A stretch of DNA of 57,403 bases, taken from Rhizopus sp. PT2906. Lineage: Eukaryota; Mucoromycota; Mucoromycetes; Mucorales; Rhizopodaceae. The first letter of the stretch is position 1, and every line of letters starts with the position of its first letter. Below, piece by piece: positions 32,842 to 45,826 of the stretch. The position numbers were made by a program, and so were the translations under genes. The notes below the pieces were generated by a model. It was not told the DNA's origin and searched no databases. It saw only the letters and a program-made list of their open reading frames with translations. The stretch spans positions 1 through 57,403 of the forward strand of contig JAMYHX010000267.1 of the NCBI GenBank assembly GCA_025529335.1, read 5' to 3'.

Positions 32842-35414
32842 GATACCTTTCTCAACATCCCATTCCACTCATTCATATTACTTCCTTCAATAACTTTGTA
32901 AAGTTTATATGTATATAATATATGCCCTTCCTCTCCCATCCCACTCCTTCCCTTTCTCAGCCTCTTGTCTCATCCCTTTGTCTCTCCTTTGAGTAAATTA
33001 TACAGTCACTTGACCTAAATAAGACGATTATAAAATTTACGCCTAATGGTTTTCGTAGTCAATCAGTCTTGAGCAGTTTGCTAAGTCTTTTATGCTTGAT
33101 AGGAACCTTGAATGCTCGTGTATATTCCTTTTTTTCCTTTTCTAATCTACTAGACTAACGGGATGAACATATATCCACAATGGTCATCAATGACAAGCTC
33201 CCATTGAAGTCTCCATATTCTAATGAGGATTCAGGCAGCAGCTGTCATTTGATCTACAGCAATATCGCTCGTTCGTGAGAACGTTGGCAGTTGCTGTGAG
33301 AAAGCACGAATAGGAATGGATCACCATACTGCTTGTTTGATTAAGTAAGACCACACAGTATTTTTCGGACTCAGATTGTTAATATAGAGGACAACTAGAG
33401 GCCCTCAAAGCAATCACGAAATCAAACGGTGAAGCAGTTGTTGTGAACGGAACCGTTGGTGATAAAGATAATATAAAGCCGTGTGCATGGCACACTGCCA
33501 AAAACGGCTTTGTGAAGCGGGAGCGAAACGTGGGAAGACTCAAAGGATTCTTTAATGTGGGAATCAACGCACGATCTTCTATCTTCAACAAACATTATGG
33601 ATTGTAGTTCTCTTACTCATTAAAATGGGCAACCGACGACAGTTGTATATAACGGTAAGACTGGGATATCAAAATTACAATAAGCAAACCGAGAGACAAA
33701 TTCAAACGAAGCATGGACCCAAAGTAAGATCATAGAGCGTCAAAGGAGACAAGAATGCCTTCATTTTCGGATGAAGAGCGTGGTGAATTCATCTTCTTCC
33801 ATTTTGCTATTGGGTTGTGACATTTTTGGCATACTTTTTCCTTTGCTTTTGTTTTTTTTTTCATATTCTTGCTGCTTGATCCTTCCAAAACACCAGGTTG
33901 GTCTGGCATAGTTTCATTGTTCTTCTGTCAACGCCCTGTATCAAAATTTTGCTTCAATATAGAAATACCAACGCCGTCTGTTTCAAGCCTGTTTCCTTGA
34001 ATACTCTGACAGAAAGATTTACCACCTATAAAAAAGCCGGCCTTGAATTGCGATACCAGTACTGTGATCAAAAGCGCATGTACATTGTACCAAAATAGCG
34101 CCAGCCTGGTTAAGTCACTTACTGCAAGATAAATCAAGTAGCAGTGAGTAGAGCCTCACAGGCTACCCAGACATTCATATTGCTCTATTTAATGATTGTT
34201 CTTCCTAAAGATCACCAATAAACTTTTCAAAGTGGTGATAATAGAAATTCTAAAAGAGAGTAGTCATCGTGATATAAACGAATGGTTCTATTACGTTTCA
34301 TTTGATTTTCTATGTCTTCTTATTATTAAAAAAGTAATGAATTTTGTCTTTCTGAGTATAACATAAATGTGGTCAACACTTATAAGCAACATGTAACTGA
34401 AAAAGTTGTTAGAGAACTTGTTTAAATAGCCTGATCTTGACTTTTTCTTTTCTTCTTTGGACCAAAAAGTAAGACCAGCTATTCTCCAGCTAGCCCTAAG
34501 GTATGTTATATTCTTTATTCTTGTAAGAAACTAATATGTAGTGTTATAGAGAATAAAATCGAAACAGTACCGGCACTGGGGGTAGTTTGGCTCTTACCAA
34601 ACTTTGGTCCCAAACATCCATTCACCCCCCTTCCACTTCTTTGGCCGTTCTTTTTCTTGCTCTTCTCTTCTTTTTCGAGCCAGTTATCTCTAGCCCTTTT
34701 TTAATGCACTTCAGATAAGATACTAATAATCTTTTTTACATGTTTACTCACTTTTTCTGCTTCTTTTTCTCTTATAAATCATCATTTTTATAATGTAAGT
34801 ATTTAATATCAATATGAACAATTGATTTACTAATCATTTCTTTATTATTATTTGTTGTCTCTTTTTATCAGTGTGCGAATAATTTGTATACATTATGGAT
34901 ATTTTAAACACGATTTGAAAGGTCGATACATAGTAATGCGTCCCGATCCTAAGAATGCTGACATCAAAACGGGAGTCTTTATATTAAGCACTTATGATCT
35001 ATCTGTAAGAGCAAAATGAAAAGAGAGAAACTCTTGAAAAAAGACACAGTATTCTCAATAATACTTAATGTTGTTCAACAGTATCCTTTTGAGTGATATT
35101 TAATGCCCCATGACAAGCTTTTGAAGATTGCTTCTCTACATTAGCCTGACTTTGCTTTTTTTTTTGGTTTCACAATGATGCTATTTATATTCATTCTCAG
35201 ACGAATGACGTCGGCAAAAAATTTTCCGAAGAGGGCTTTCCAAAATCACTTTTTGGAAACAAATAGAAAGCAACCCTAGTAGAAAAAAAAGTTTTATTTT
35301 TGAACTAAAGAAGTAGCTTCTTTTTTTTAGTCTTGCTTGCTATAGAGAGACTTCTATTTTTTTTTATAAAAAGCATAGCAAAACAAAAAAAAAGTTCAAC
35401 TACGGATCTCAAGA
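32842..35414. other. Intergenic region with weak coding candidates
   Basis: No strongly supported gene in 2.6 kb. A possible small two-exon gene is listed at 33316-33607. Another open stretch at about 34872-35004 follows a good acceptor and ends at a good donor (TCT-GTAAGA) and reads like protein (RYIVMRPDPKNADIKTG), but no start or partner exon was found. Frames at 33898-34137 lie opposite each other and show no motif. Confidence 0.4.
33316..33607 (+). CDS. Possible small two-exon protein, unknown
   Basis: Tentative model: exons 33316-33344 and 33388-33607, 82 residues. The 43-nt intron has a GTAAGA donor and an ATATAG acceptor and preserves frame. The second exon is open for 72 codons and has a balanced composition (GQLEALKAITKSNGE at its start, NARSSIFNKHYGL at its end). 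I recognise no family. It could equally be a relic or chance. Confidence 0.25.
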
Positions 35415-37199
35415 ATGACAAACCAGATGGTGTCTCGATTTCGAGTGAAAAAACTCTCACCCAAACACCCTCTCCCTATTTACAAAGAACATGAACTTCC
35501 TGACTTGGCAGATGCTACAAACATTCAAAGAGCAGTGCCTCAGATAGAAACAGGTGTAGAGAAAGAAGAGGAGGAAGAGGTAGGTTTACTATAGTCCTTT
35601 ATTTGGGAGTTTTTTTTTTCTTGTATTAAAAAGTGTGATTTATTTTATAATACAATTTATACATGAATCATTTATCCGACGAATCATACTCATTTTTATT
35701 TTTGTATTGGTAGCATGACCTCCAAGCTGCTATTTCTGCTGCGCAAGCGGCTGTGACAACTGGCGTGACCATAGAAAAGTACATCCCTACTCCTGATGCT
35801 TCTCGATTGATATCAGACAATGAATACAATGCTCTCTACAAGAAAAAATATAAAGAATCAACAACACTTATCAAGTTCTCATCAACTGTGGAGGACTGCA
35901 TAGGTTGTCCCTACGTCATGGACGAAGAGGATGATGCCTTTCTACAGTCATATAATAAACAATATCCTGGAGAACCACTTTCTGAAGATACGTTTGAGAG
36001 TATTATGAACGAGTGTGAGTCAATAACCAATCAAAATTGGCCACATCTGTACTTGGTATGTCTCCCTCTTTTTTTTTAATTGCAAAAATCCAACCCACGC
36101 TTTTGTATTAGGATCCTGAGCAAACACCTGATTTTAAAACATTCAAAGAACATGTGCCTGATTACTCCAAGCTAAATAGTTGTCCTAGTCTTCCTGTGGT
36201 CTTTGAACACTGGCGAAAACGCCGATTAGAGAGACGAGGTAAATCCATCGTTCCTCAACTCAAGCTAGAAGAGACTGTGAAAAACGAACTTGATCCCTAT
36301 ATCTGTTTCCGTCGTCGTGAAACAAAGCCTGTGCGAAAGACACGACGTACAGATCAACAGTCGCTGGAAAGGTTACGTAAGCTACGGTCTGAGATGGAAA
36401 TGGCTCGTAATCTGTTGGAGATGGTCCTACGCCGTGAAAAGATCCGAAAGGAAAGTCTGGTACTGGAGCACGCCGTCTTTGATAAAAAGATTTTACTACA
36501 AGATTACCAACGCAAGCTGGGTATTAAAGAAGATGAAGACTTGATTCATCTGTCTTCCAAGAAGAAGCGCAAAGTGTCGATCGGTGGATCTTCTGGGTAA
36601 GTAAACACTATTGAAAAGGCACCTTGTGTATACTTATTGTTGTGTATAGTGCTACTATCAAGATTCCTTTGCATAAGCTTAGACGAGATATTCGTATCGA
36701 AAAGTCGCCTGCTCAATTAGCCATAGAAGCTGAACTGGCTCGTAGAAAGGAAGCTGATTTTCCATACGAGGATGTCACAGAAGACCCTTATCAGCCCTTT
36801 CCTCTATCTACACCACACCACTTCTTTCAGTCGCTGTCGAACAAACCATCACGTACACGGTACCGGAAACGTATGGGCCGTGGCGGTCGCATCTTTATTG
36901 ACAGATGCGGATACTCTGCTCGCTACAGACCCACTGGCGGAAAGACAAGACCAGGAGAGCTGCAAGAAACTACGTATGATCGCTTCCGATTTGATTCAGA
37001 CAATAGCGATACAGATGATGAGGATGGAAATGAATTGGTCGTTGATGAAATGAGCAGCTTATATCTCAAACATAGAGTACAGCTTCTGTCTGAGACAGAG
37101 CTTAGAAATCTTATGACAGTTCCTTTTTTAACACCACTCAACATGATCAATCAAGCTAGAGCTGCAGCTGCAGCGGCGGCAGTCCAACAACAACAACAA

Positions 37200-37231
<32 letters not shown>

Positions 37232-37238
37232 ACAGCAG

Positions 37239-37272
<34 letters not shown>

Positions 37273-37642
37273 CACAACCGTCCTCCTCTCCGCAACCTCT
37301 TCAACAAGGGTTTAGCCGGTCACCGTCAGCAACGCCTGTCCATCAAATGGGGCCTACTGCTTCTCCCATCAAACGTCAAGCCAGCCGCACGAAACTAACG
37401 CCTCAACAGGCAGCAGTGGCCATGGCCAATGGTATGATTGCTGCTAACATGGCTGCTGTTGTGAATGGTACGTCCAGTGCAAACAAGGCTACGGCTATGC
37501 AGATGGCCATGGCTGCTGCTCAACAGCAGTTGAATGAAGGTAAATATATAAAAATAAGAAGCAACCAAAACTGAACTCTTGTTTTTTAATAGCAGCAACG
37601 CCAAAGCACAACAGTACACCACCTTTATCACTCCACTTTTAA
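35415..37642 (+). CDS. EPL1: Enhancer of polycomb-like protein, NuA4 subunit Epl1
   Basis: Model: exons 35415-35579, 35714-36055, 36112-36596, 36650-37539 and 37593-37642, 643 residues. The EPcA domain fills the N-terminal part: FRVKKLSPKHPLPIYKEHEL, EKYIPTPDASRLISDNEY, DFKTFKEHVPDYSKLNSCP, DPYICFRRRETKPVRKTRR, LRKLRSEMEMARNLLEMV and RREKIRKESLVLE. Epl1 scaffolds the Esa1-Yng2-Eaf6 piccolo module of the NuA4 histone acetyltransferase in the nucleus. A conserved RMGRGGRIFIDRCGY block follows, then a ~29-residue polyglutamine tract and an Ala/Gln-rich tail ending PPLSLHF. Exon phases all agree. The GA-rich codons at the end of exon 1 encode an acidic stretch. Confidence 0.93.
37185..37271 (+). 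repeat. Polyglutamine tract in EPL1
   Basis: About 29 mixed CAA/CAG codons after an Ala-rich run, within the C-terminal disordered part of Epl1. Confidence 0.95.
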
Positions 37643-37887
37643 GAAGAATCTTTTGTACAAACTTTTTCCCCTTTTTGATTTTTTTTGACGCAAAACACAC
37701 ATTGTAAATTATTGCTATGACACTGTTCTATACATATATATAATATACATACATCCACACGCTCTTCCACCATCTTTTCACACAATTCATATACAATATA
37801 ATTTTAATAATATAATACTACGTAATTCTGCTTCAATACGTACAATAAAACGTTATTGCACTTTTTTATTATTATCTAATATAATAT

Positions 37888-39562
37888 TTATTTAAACTTC
37901 CAAGCAGAAGTACTGGGAGCCACAAAGACGCCTGAGTTGATGGAACCCTTGACTTTGACGACGAGTGTCATGGATTCGTTATAGTCATTCTTGGCTTGAA
38001 TACGAACCTTGTTACCGACTTGACGAACGGGACCCATATCAGATTCGGTAAACTTGATGTTGGAAGGTGTAGTGAATTCGATAGTAACAGATTTTTCAAA
38101 GGGAGTGAGCGTGGTACGACGAGCATTGATAACGGCTTCAAAGCTATTCTTGTCAGTGGAAGTAACAGCGAGTTGAGCAGCAACCTTGGAAGCCTTGTAT
38201 GGACGAGGTACAGGGCCATTCTTAGAGCCGAAGGAAGCAGCTGCAATTTCGAGTGCGCTGGCTGAAGGACAAGTGCTACCAGAACCAGTAGCATAACCAC
38301 AATAGATAGAGGTGCCATCGGTAGTAGGAATGCAGACAGTGCCGGAGGGGCAGGAGGAGACAACCCATTTGCCATGGTCGCAGACAGCATACTTGCCATC
38401 GGCTGTACAAGCATATTGGTTTTGAGTAGAGCAAGATTGATTGGCAACAGGACAACTGCCAGGTGCGCTGGTAGCAGTAGGGGCAGCCGTAGTCGTCGTC
38501 TTGGTGCTTGTTGTTGTCGCTTTTGTTGTTGTCTTGATAGTTGAAGAGGAAGGAGGAGGAGTGGAGCCACCGCTGTGAACAAGTGAGTAGAGTTGAGAGC
38601 TGAAGTCACCGTTATTCCAGGCTTGAGAGGCATCCCAGACCGAGACACCACCATAGCTCGAGTACTCGGAAGCAAGAGAAGGAACGATAGTTTGAAGAGT
38701 AGACATGGGAACGTAGCCGCTGCCTGCAGCAGTAGGTGAACCAGGAATTGTAAACATGATCTTGACGTTCTTGTTAGGTGACGTCGTCTTGGCCCAGTTA
38801 TCCCAGGTGTCAAAGTTGAAGGAGGAACCAGTAGCAGAACAATAGTTGTTGTAGAACTGAACATTGACGTAGTCAAAACTAGCCGAGTTTAACACACTGC
38901 CGAGGATGGCGTCAGGGAAGGGGCACTGAGGAGCAGCACCGATAAGGAAGTTGCTGGAGAACTTTTGACGAAGAGCATTCACAAAGGCAGCATAACCCGT
39001 AGATGCGCCACCTTCGATGTCAAGATCGACACCGTCAATAACAGCATCACCAAATGGACGTGTGTCTGAGCTTCCGCCACCAAAGAGGTTCCAGATCGTC
39101 TGTGCGAACTGTTGTCCTTGGGCATCGCTTGTGAAACCATACACACCAGCAGCACCGCCAAGAGAGAGAATGACCTTGACGCCCTTGTCTTGACATTTCT
39201 TGATATCTATCAAGAAAGAGATGTTAAGAGACTTCGACAACAAAAGATAAACACTTACCAGCACCAACAGCAGGGCAACTAAGTAGTTGAGTATTAGGAA
39301 AATAGGTACCAGCGCAGGCACTAGAAAGATTGATTTCAGGAGTACCACCAACGTTAAAGACGTGAAGGAAGGACAGGAGGACGGCATCGACTTGGCCAGA
39401 TTCACAGTAAGTGCCTAAGGATGCTTGTGTATTTGATCCACCAGCAGAATTTTGACCCCAGTAGTACATGACATTAGGGCCGTTAGAGGACCAAGCAGCT
39501 TGAACACCAGTCGACGCCAAAAAGGCAGATATAGCCATTCCAAGGAAAGTACGAGCGAGCAT
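37888..39562 (-). CDS. Class III (GH18) chitinase with CBM19
   Basis: Model: exons 39562-39259 and 39206-37888, 540 residues. A signal peptide (residues 1-22, ending GVQA) precedes a GH18 barrel of the plant/yeast class III type: [28 protein letters not shown], the catalytic [10 protein letters not shown] (Glu as acid), [16 protein letters not shown] and [12 protein letters not shown] Ser/Thr-rich linker (about residues 290-335) leads to a chitin-binding module of CBM19 type ([17 protein letters not shown] through CIPTTDG-YCGY), then a C-terminal ~110-residue module of unknown function. This layout resembles Rhizopus and yeast Cts1-like chitinases acting in cell separation or autolysis. The gene converges with EPL1, the stops being 245 bases apart. 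Confidence 0.93.
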
Positions 39563-42186
39563 GTTGAAGAATAAGGGAAAGAAAAGTATAAAGATAACGA
39601 TTTGATGTCAGGATGTCCAGTGAGTATTTATATGTGTGCGCTAATGTTGCCATGTCTTCATTATCTTTTTTTCCCATTGCAGCTCAAGTTACACGTTACT
39701 GAATAAGTTTAGGGTCATAGGTAATATCAAGTAATAATATCAAGTAATATATTATCTATTAAAACTCATGTTACATTGAAATAAAAAGGAAGAAATGATA
39801 GAGATATCATTCGAAAACAAAGAAGCGGCCATTTCATGATCAGTCAGTTGCATTTGTAGATGTATGCATGTCATCTGGTTTAAGCATTGTTTACTATGTG
39901 CATGCAATAATGCAGTAAAGAGAGAACAAAAAAGAAAAATTACGTGTAACCAAATCTCCTGGACAAGGGTAAAAGGGAACCTGACTGAATAAAAAGGGTC
40001 CACAAGAAGAAAAAAAGAGGGAGAAACAAGACAAATTATACCAGCTGTTCTTTGTCATTTTTTAGAAGGAATTGTAACATCTTTAGGTTACAATAACTAA
40101 TTACATGTCAACAGATAAATCAGGCATGAATTTTATGATCTTTGCAGCACTATTAAGCTTGTTATTCAAAATGGAAATTTAAGAATACACCCCTTGATGA
40201 TCAATCGTGTTATTTTTTTTTTTCACTTTATAATCAACAATGCTGACTGTGTAATAGCTTAGACTTGGAGTGCCTTTCTATTTTTATTGATAATAATAAA
40301 GCACATAAACAACAAAGTGACAATGAACTTAATAGCTGGTACGAGTAAATTTAAAAGTTATCAACTCTTCACCAAGTGATGCTTAATAAAGAAGATGCAA
40401 CAATAGCGTAAGCTAATGTTAAATGTGACATAAACGCCTTTTTTGGAATCTTTGGTGCACAAAATGAGATTTATTAAACAAGTTTGTACTCTAGATACCG
40501 AGTAGCGGCAAAAGCACTGTATATCACCGAAAAGCATAACATTGTAACATCAGAAGCTTTATCTTCTTAATTCTGCTCTTTGCAAAAGTATCAAACCTAT
40601 TCTGTCTGACTGAGTTTTGATGATAGGAAATGAAAGAAGGAAGATGTTATACCATTAATTTTAATTAATTTTCTTATGGTTGGTACTCTATGAGTAGGTA
40701 TGTTGCCCATAATTATGCAGCTTTCTTCCGTGAACTCGTGCCTATCTAGGGCACTTAGAGTGTTACTCCAAAAGATAAAATGATAGCTGGTGATGGTACT
40801 GCTTGCTGAATTCAACCCAAACAGCCCCGATGTTTTCTTCTCTCTTGAAGGCGCGTATAGATAACAGGTTTGAGTGTTAGTTATTTCATAGCGTCATATA
40901 ACGTTCAAGATGACTGTCGTATTAGCCCGTGCTTCGTGTACAATTATTTCTACTCATGTTCTTTTTCTTAGCCAAAGTATGATTCTCTCTGAGATCGATA
41001 TGAAATACAGCCTCATTGTTGTATACACACTAACAAACTTGTATCTTCCTGTGGCAATATTACTGTATTCTTCTTAATTATTGTCATAAAAGATGGCAAA
41101 GAAAAAAATATGTTTAATAAAAAGGAATAAATGGTTTTGCATGTAAGAGTGATAGTGGCTGTCAATGAAGCGTATGACATCATGTCAAAAAAAAAGAGAG
41201 AGAGATACATCTAATAAATATATGTAGAAAGCGTATATTCCAAAGCTGATTTTACTTACCGCCAAGGTGCATCTTGGGGGAGGGTAGCGATAATTACTCA
41301 GGTTGATTTCAGCCGCTGATATTGCTATCAAATGGGTTAGTGAGCCATTTTCACTGGTATTTGTTGTTAATTTGATAACATTACAACGGAGAAAATGAGT
41401 TCCTTGATCTGTTGTTTTCAATACAATATCTGAATTTTAAAAACGCGACATTCACTCTTAGGAATCAATTGCATTGAAGTCGTATACAGGAACAAATAGA
41501 TTCCCTAAGATAACTATCAACTCTCTACCAAGAACATATAAATGAACTTGTTATTTTATTGAAATAAAGATTAGATCTTTTGTATAAATCGCTTGTTTAT
41601 ATTGATTCTTTAATAAAAAGAAAGCGATCTACAACATGTGATAGTAAAGTTTGCAGCCACAGAGCTAAACATATCTTTCATCTCAAGTAATATACGTTAC
41701 CATGGCAATACACCAGGTTACCGCACAGTTTTCTTTATCTCGCACATCAGTACAAAAAATATGGAAAAAAATCCCCAGGCTTTCTTTATGTGTACTTGTA
41801 GATGATGGATTTGCTTTTGTCGCTTTTACGAATTTTAACAATCTCTCTAGTTGCGGTTATTCATCTTTAATCTATTCTTCCAAATATAAATAATTCGTAT
41901 GCAACAAGTACTAATATAAACGAAGAAAAAAAAATACATTGTCATATATGAGCCTGATACAGCCATATACCATCAATACAACTTGTATAAACAAAAAAAA
42001 GGTCGCCTTTTCTGATTTCGGTCAATAAGGGCTTACTTTTTCTCAACTCATTAACAAATGATAACTATTAAAATGAACCTTACAATGGCATACTATAGTT
42101 CAGCGATCACGTTTTAATAGTATAAAAAGTATCTGTATAGCTATACGTTGGAATCGCAGCCTAGCAACCTATTCTCAATTCTAAAT
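39563..42186. other. Gene-poor region
   Basis: In 2.6 kb only short motif-free frames occur (39752-40003, 40597-40815, 41013-41421 minus; 41702-41893 plus). The first few hundred bases are the chitinase promoter. I see nothing else I can support. Confidence 0.45.
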
Positions 42187-44233
42187 TTACTTTGTTACAG
42201 CATCGGGTGTTTGCGATAAACGTTGTATATGAAAGGCTGAAGCATCCGGGGTCTGTGCTGAGCCTTCCATCGTATGAGTTGCTTCTATATTTGGTGTTTG
42301 TGATTTTTCTATGACTTTAGAAATAGCGTGTGTGCTGCCTGGATTGGTGTCAGGAGATAACACCTGTTGATGTGCAGAAATCCTATAAAGGGATTCCGCT
42401 ACTGCTGTTGTAGAAGGCGTGTCGAGTTCAAAGTACTGACGTTCAATACTATGCCAATCCAAGTCCTTCTTTTCATCCATTATCTGTTCATCAGGACCCT
42501 GCACTGCTGGCTGCATATATTTCGTTAACTTTTTACGATAAAGAAAGAGCGCACTAAAGATTACTACTGCCTGAAGAGAGCAGGGTGAGTAAAAGAATGT
42601 TCTTTTTTAATAGAACACGCTTACGCCCACAGTTGATCCAACAGCTATACCAGCCTTTGCCCCTGCTGGTAAAGATTCGTGGCTATTCAATGGCACAGAA
42701 GAAGCTACGGGATTAGGCTGACCTAGAGTAATGTTTGTGCCGATTATACCAGAAGAGTAGTAATCAAGTTGATGTATATTTGATACATCGGTTACATTAT
42801 AAGCAAGTATAGTTGTGGAAAGAGCAGTATTTCTATTCATTCCGAAAAGAATGAAAAGCGTGGTATTTACTAGAACAGCTAAAAATATATTAAGTATGTT
42901 TAGCAACGGTTACTGAGAGACAGAGGTACCTGAATGATAAGACCTTGCAAGGCCGCTGTTGTCAGTCCCTACGTTGACTTGCGTCCATTTGTTATTATTG
43001 AGGTTCAGAGTATACATAATATCAGGAACAACTATTTAAAGTCAGAATATGCTCTTCTTTTCGATGATCCTTTTACCTTCTGAATCATTGTGACCACCAT
43101 ATAAAATGATATGCTGAGAATCAGGTGCTACATTTAAGTTATTATCATGCAGTAACATATTGATTTTGCATATACCAAGTACAGTTGTCAATCCATTTCT
43201 AGCCGAAGGAAGCTGACTACCGACGGAGGCAGTGTAGTTGTTTCGACCCCACATCATTTTTTTGGTATCAAATATGAACCCCCATTGAAGACTGGCAATA
43301 TTAACATTGCCCTCACTATCACGATTTCTTCCTCCAAAGTAGTATATGATACCTGAACTTGGATGAAACGTTGCCGAGTGCTCAAAAGGAATTTTATCCA
43401 GTGGTGCATTGATTTGCGGTGAGAGATAAGCCCAAGTCTTTTATAAATATATAAGAATGACTTTTTGTTACCCAAAACAGCCTATTTACCTGGGAAGAGG
43501 TGTGATATACTGTGCTATTAAGTAAAACTAGAGATTTCTGGAATTCAAAGCTACAATATGTTGTGTTGAAGCGTCTTCTGGCATGTATATGTTTTCTCTT
43601 ACGTTTTATTTCCCACAACCAGTGGGGATGCTTTTATCGCTTGACCACCAAACACAATAATGGTATCACCTGTATCTGAAGGCACACTTACTGCACATCC
43701 ATTAGCTCTATAAAGCTGTTAGATAACAGAATATCTATGTTTAAGCACACCTTTGTTTATCGTCAGAAAAGTCTGGTAGTCTCTGCCAAGTATTATCATA
43801 CGAGTCGAACAGAATGTTTTGATTTATCAAGTGTGTGGCATTTCCGTTGCTGATGAACAGTCTCCTACCGTCGGATAGTGCTGTAAATTGAGGACTGTAT
43901 CTTTTCTCAGGGTCAAAGTTGTTAAGAGGGACTTCTTCCCAGTTTACACTCATGCTGCTGACTGGTACAGGGCTGCTGTAATCTAAGCTAAGAAAGTAGA
44001 TTTTTGGGTCTGCAGAATTTGGGGTTCCATCTGAAGTTCCTCCAAAGCAGTAAATTTTGCTGCTTAAATATGCACATGCTGTAAAAAAAGGAACATGTAT
44101 CAATAGAGTAAAGGTTTTTATTGTATAGAAATATACCAGGATACATGCGACCAGGTAATGTAGTAGCAATAGCAATGGACACAAGTATACAATACCAACT
44201 TATAGATAACACAAGTCTACAGTGTATATTCAT
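42187..44233 (-). CDS. Kelch-repeat single-pass membrane protein
   Basis: Model: exons 44233-44137, 44078-43751, 43707-43603, 43550-43490, 43437-43176, 43127-43077, 43031-42930, 42878-42625 and 42570-42187, 547 residues with all eight phases agreeing. A signal peptide (hydrophobic residues 6-24) is followed by Kelch blades, each ending near a GG pair: KIYCFGGTSDG, IIVFGGQ, GIIYYFGGRN, HIILYGGHN and LFILFGMN. N-glycosylation sequons are frequent. A hydrophobic helix (VGAVVIFSALFLY) at about residue 415 is followed by RKKL, predicting a type I topology with a ~115-residue cytoplasmic tail that contains three QTP motifs. Similar Kelch membrane proteins are expanded in Mucoromycota; their role is not established. 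The 48-nt intron 43175-43128 contains no stop, so its retention would add 16 residues. Confidence 0.85.
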
Positions 44234-44714
44234 TCTGTTTAACTGAAAGAAGATGGTTTGCAACCATTTTATACCTGTTTGCACTCCAAGTGTAACATTG
44301 AACAGAACTTGATTCTTAGAACAAGGTTAATGTATTACGCACAAATCACTTGAAACCTTAAATTTCACACACAATTTATTTTATTGAATCAAAAAAGCAC
44401 TTTCCTCTTTCACCTTTACCAGTGTCAATTAATTGTTATATGTGTATCAATAAAGATGTACTTGTAATAGTAGCAATAGAACATTTTACGTGATATTAAA
44501 AAAGATAAAGCGCGTCATTTATTTACATTTATTTGTAATAAAAGCGTACTCCTTTCAATTCTCAAGACAATAAAGCCTTGATTAACAGGATCAACCACGG
44601 GAATGTAAGAGTACATATGATCCCAAAAAAAGAAGGTATACACTAAATGTCAATGGTGTATATACTTTGTAAAAGTGGTGATGTATCAAGAATGAACTTA
44701 TACATCTGAGAAAC

Positions 44715-44891
44715 CTAGAAAATACAAGTTGAACAGTCCCAAACCAATAAATCTAGGAGAGCCTCTGCCCCAAGAGGATCACTGTCCTTATCAGCCGGAT
44801 TGACAGACTGCCAGCAAGTAGCTATCAATAGACCCCCAACCTCGTCTACCAGTCGTCTTGCAAGCTCAGAAGATGGTTTTGACTCAGCAAA
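44715..44891 (-). pseudogene. Unidentified protein-like exon or relic
   Basis: Minus-strand frame of 58 codons to a TAG at 44715, directly after an acceptor (TGCGTAG at 44892). The translation is compositionally protein-like (SSELARRLVDEVGG, DPLGAEALLDLLVWDC) and the segment is more GC-rich than its surroundings. A plausible upstream exon ends at a GTATGT donor near 45023 in matching phase, but all three frames there are similarly open and no start is found. The opposite strand is also open here. Family not recognised; may be a real last exon or a decayed gene. Confidence 0.3.
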
Positions 44892-45432
44892 CTACGCAAA
44901 ATAGCTTTTGATTTGATACCGCCTAGTAACAGCATAAGCATTTATTCGAGTAATCACACTTAGAGAACATTTCTCTATTCATAGATAAAGGGCAAAGCGG
45001 TTAATTACATACAAAGCCTGGTCCCAGCCGATGTAGCCAGCCCAGGAATATGCAAGTCACTTGAATCACCAACATGACCGTACTAGGGTTACAGCGTGAA
45101 CAGAGAGCGCGTCCAGTCCTCTAAAGGATGAACGGTGTCAAAACACAAAACATCGTCACAGGGAGAAAAAAAAGTAAGGAATATTTGTAAAGAAAAGAAA
45201 AGACAAGGAGAAAAAAAAAGAGGTAGGTCAGAAATACTCTAAAGCGTTGACAGTCGGTTATTCAAATTGTGATTTTCTATTGACTAATACGTTCCGATAA
45301 CAGTCAATGAGTGGAACTGTGATGCCTAAGTCGAAATGGAAGAGACCGCTTCTGCTGTAAATATTCTTGATATTCAAGTTTTCGAATTAAATGACATACA
45401 TCTAATATGTTATTATTTATTACTCTTAAGTT

Positions 45433-45826
45433 GGCATCGATGACTTTAAAGAGATCACAACCATTAGAGGACAACGAGGTCGTTTACTGTTTCATCAAGG
45501 TCCTTCTAGCAGTGTAAGTAGAATATCACGGGATCATCCGAACCATAAATTAATTTTGGTTATCTGGATTAGGGCCAAAGTTTACAAAAAGAGGTCATCT
45601 ATCTCGCATTCAGAAGTTGTATATAATCCAAATACGGGCTTCCCATGCTTCAAAGCAATAGTTGTCCTGATGAAGGATTGTTTGTCTTACTTTCCTAGGG
45701 AAGAACTTGCTATCATGACGACATAGCTGAACAAACTGGATGTCAATCCAGACAGACGCAAGATTTACGAAGACGGATGGCGTTGTGCGTCTTACCAAGT
45801 TGGACCGCTTTCAGTCTAACCTTACT
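45433..45826 (+). pseudogene. Unidentified broken coding relic
   Basis: Plus-strand pieces read like protein but need frameshifts: an opening piece 45433-45513 (IDDFKEITTIRGQRGRLLFH) ends at a GTAAGT donor and joins in phase to 45573-45626. A second reading frame (SEVVYNPNTGFPCFKAIVV, later NPDRRKIYEDGWRCASYQ) runs to about 45826 with a TAG in the middle. No family recognised. The pattern fits a decayed gene or element. Confidence 0.3.

Noticed and set aside
37968..38876. 302-codon frame inside the chitinase
   Set aside because: Leu/Pro-rich shadow of the GH18/CBM19 coding frame.
41702..41893. 63-codon frame on the plus strand
   Set aside because: No motif, no splice partner, and A/T-rich random composition.
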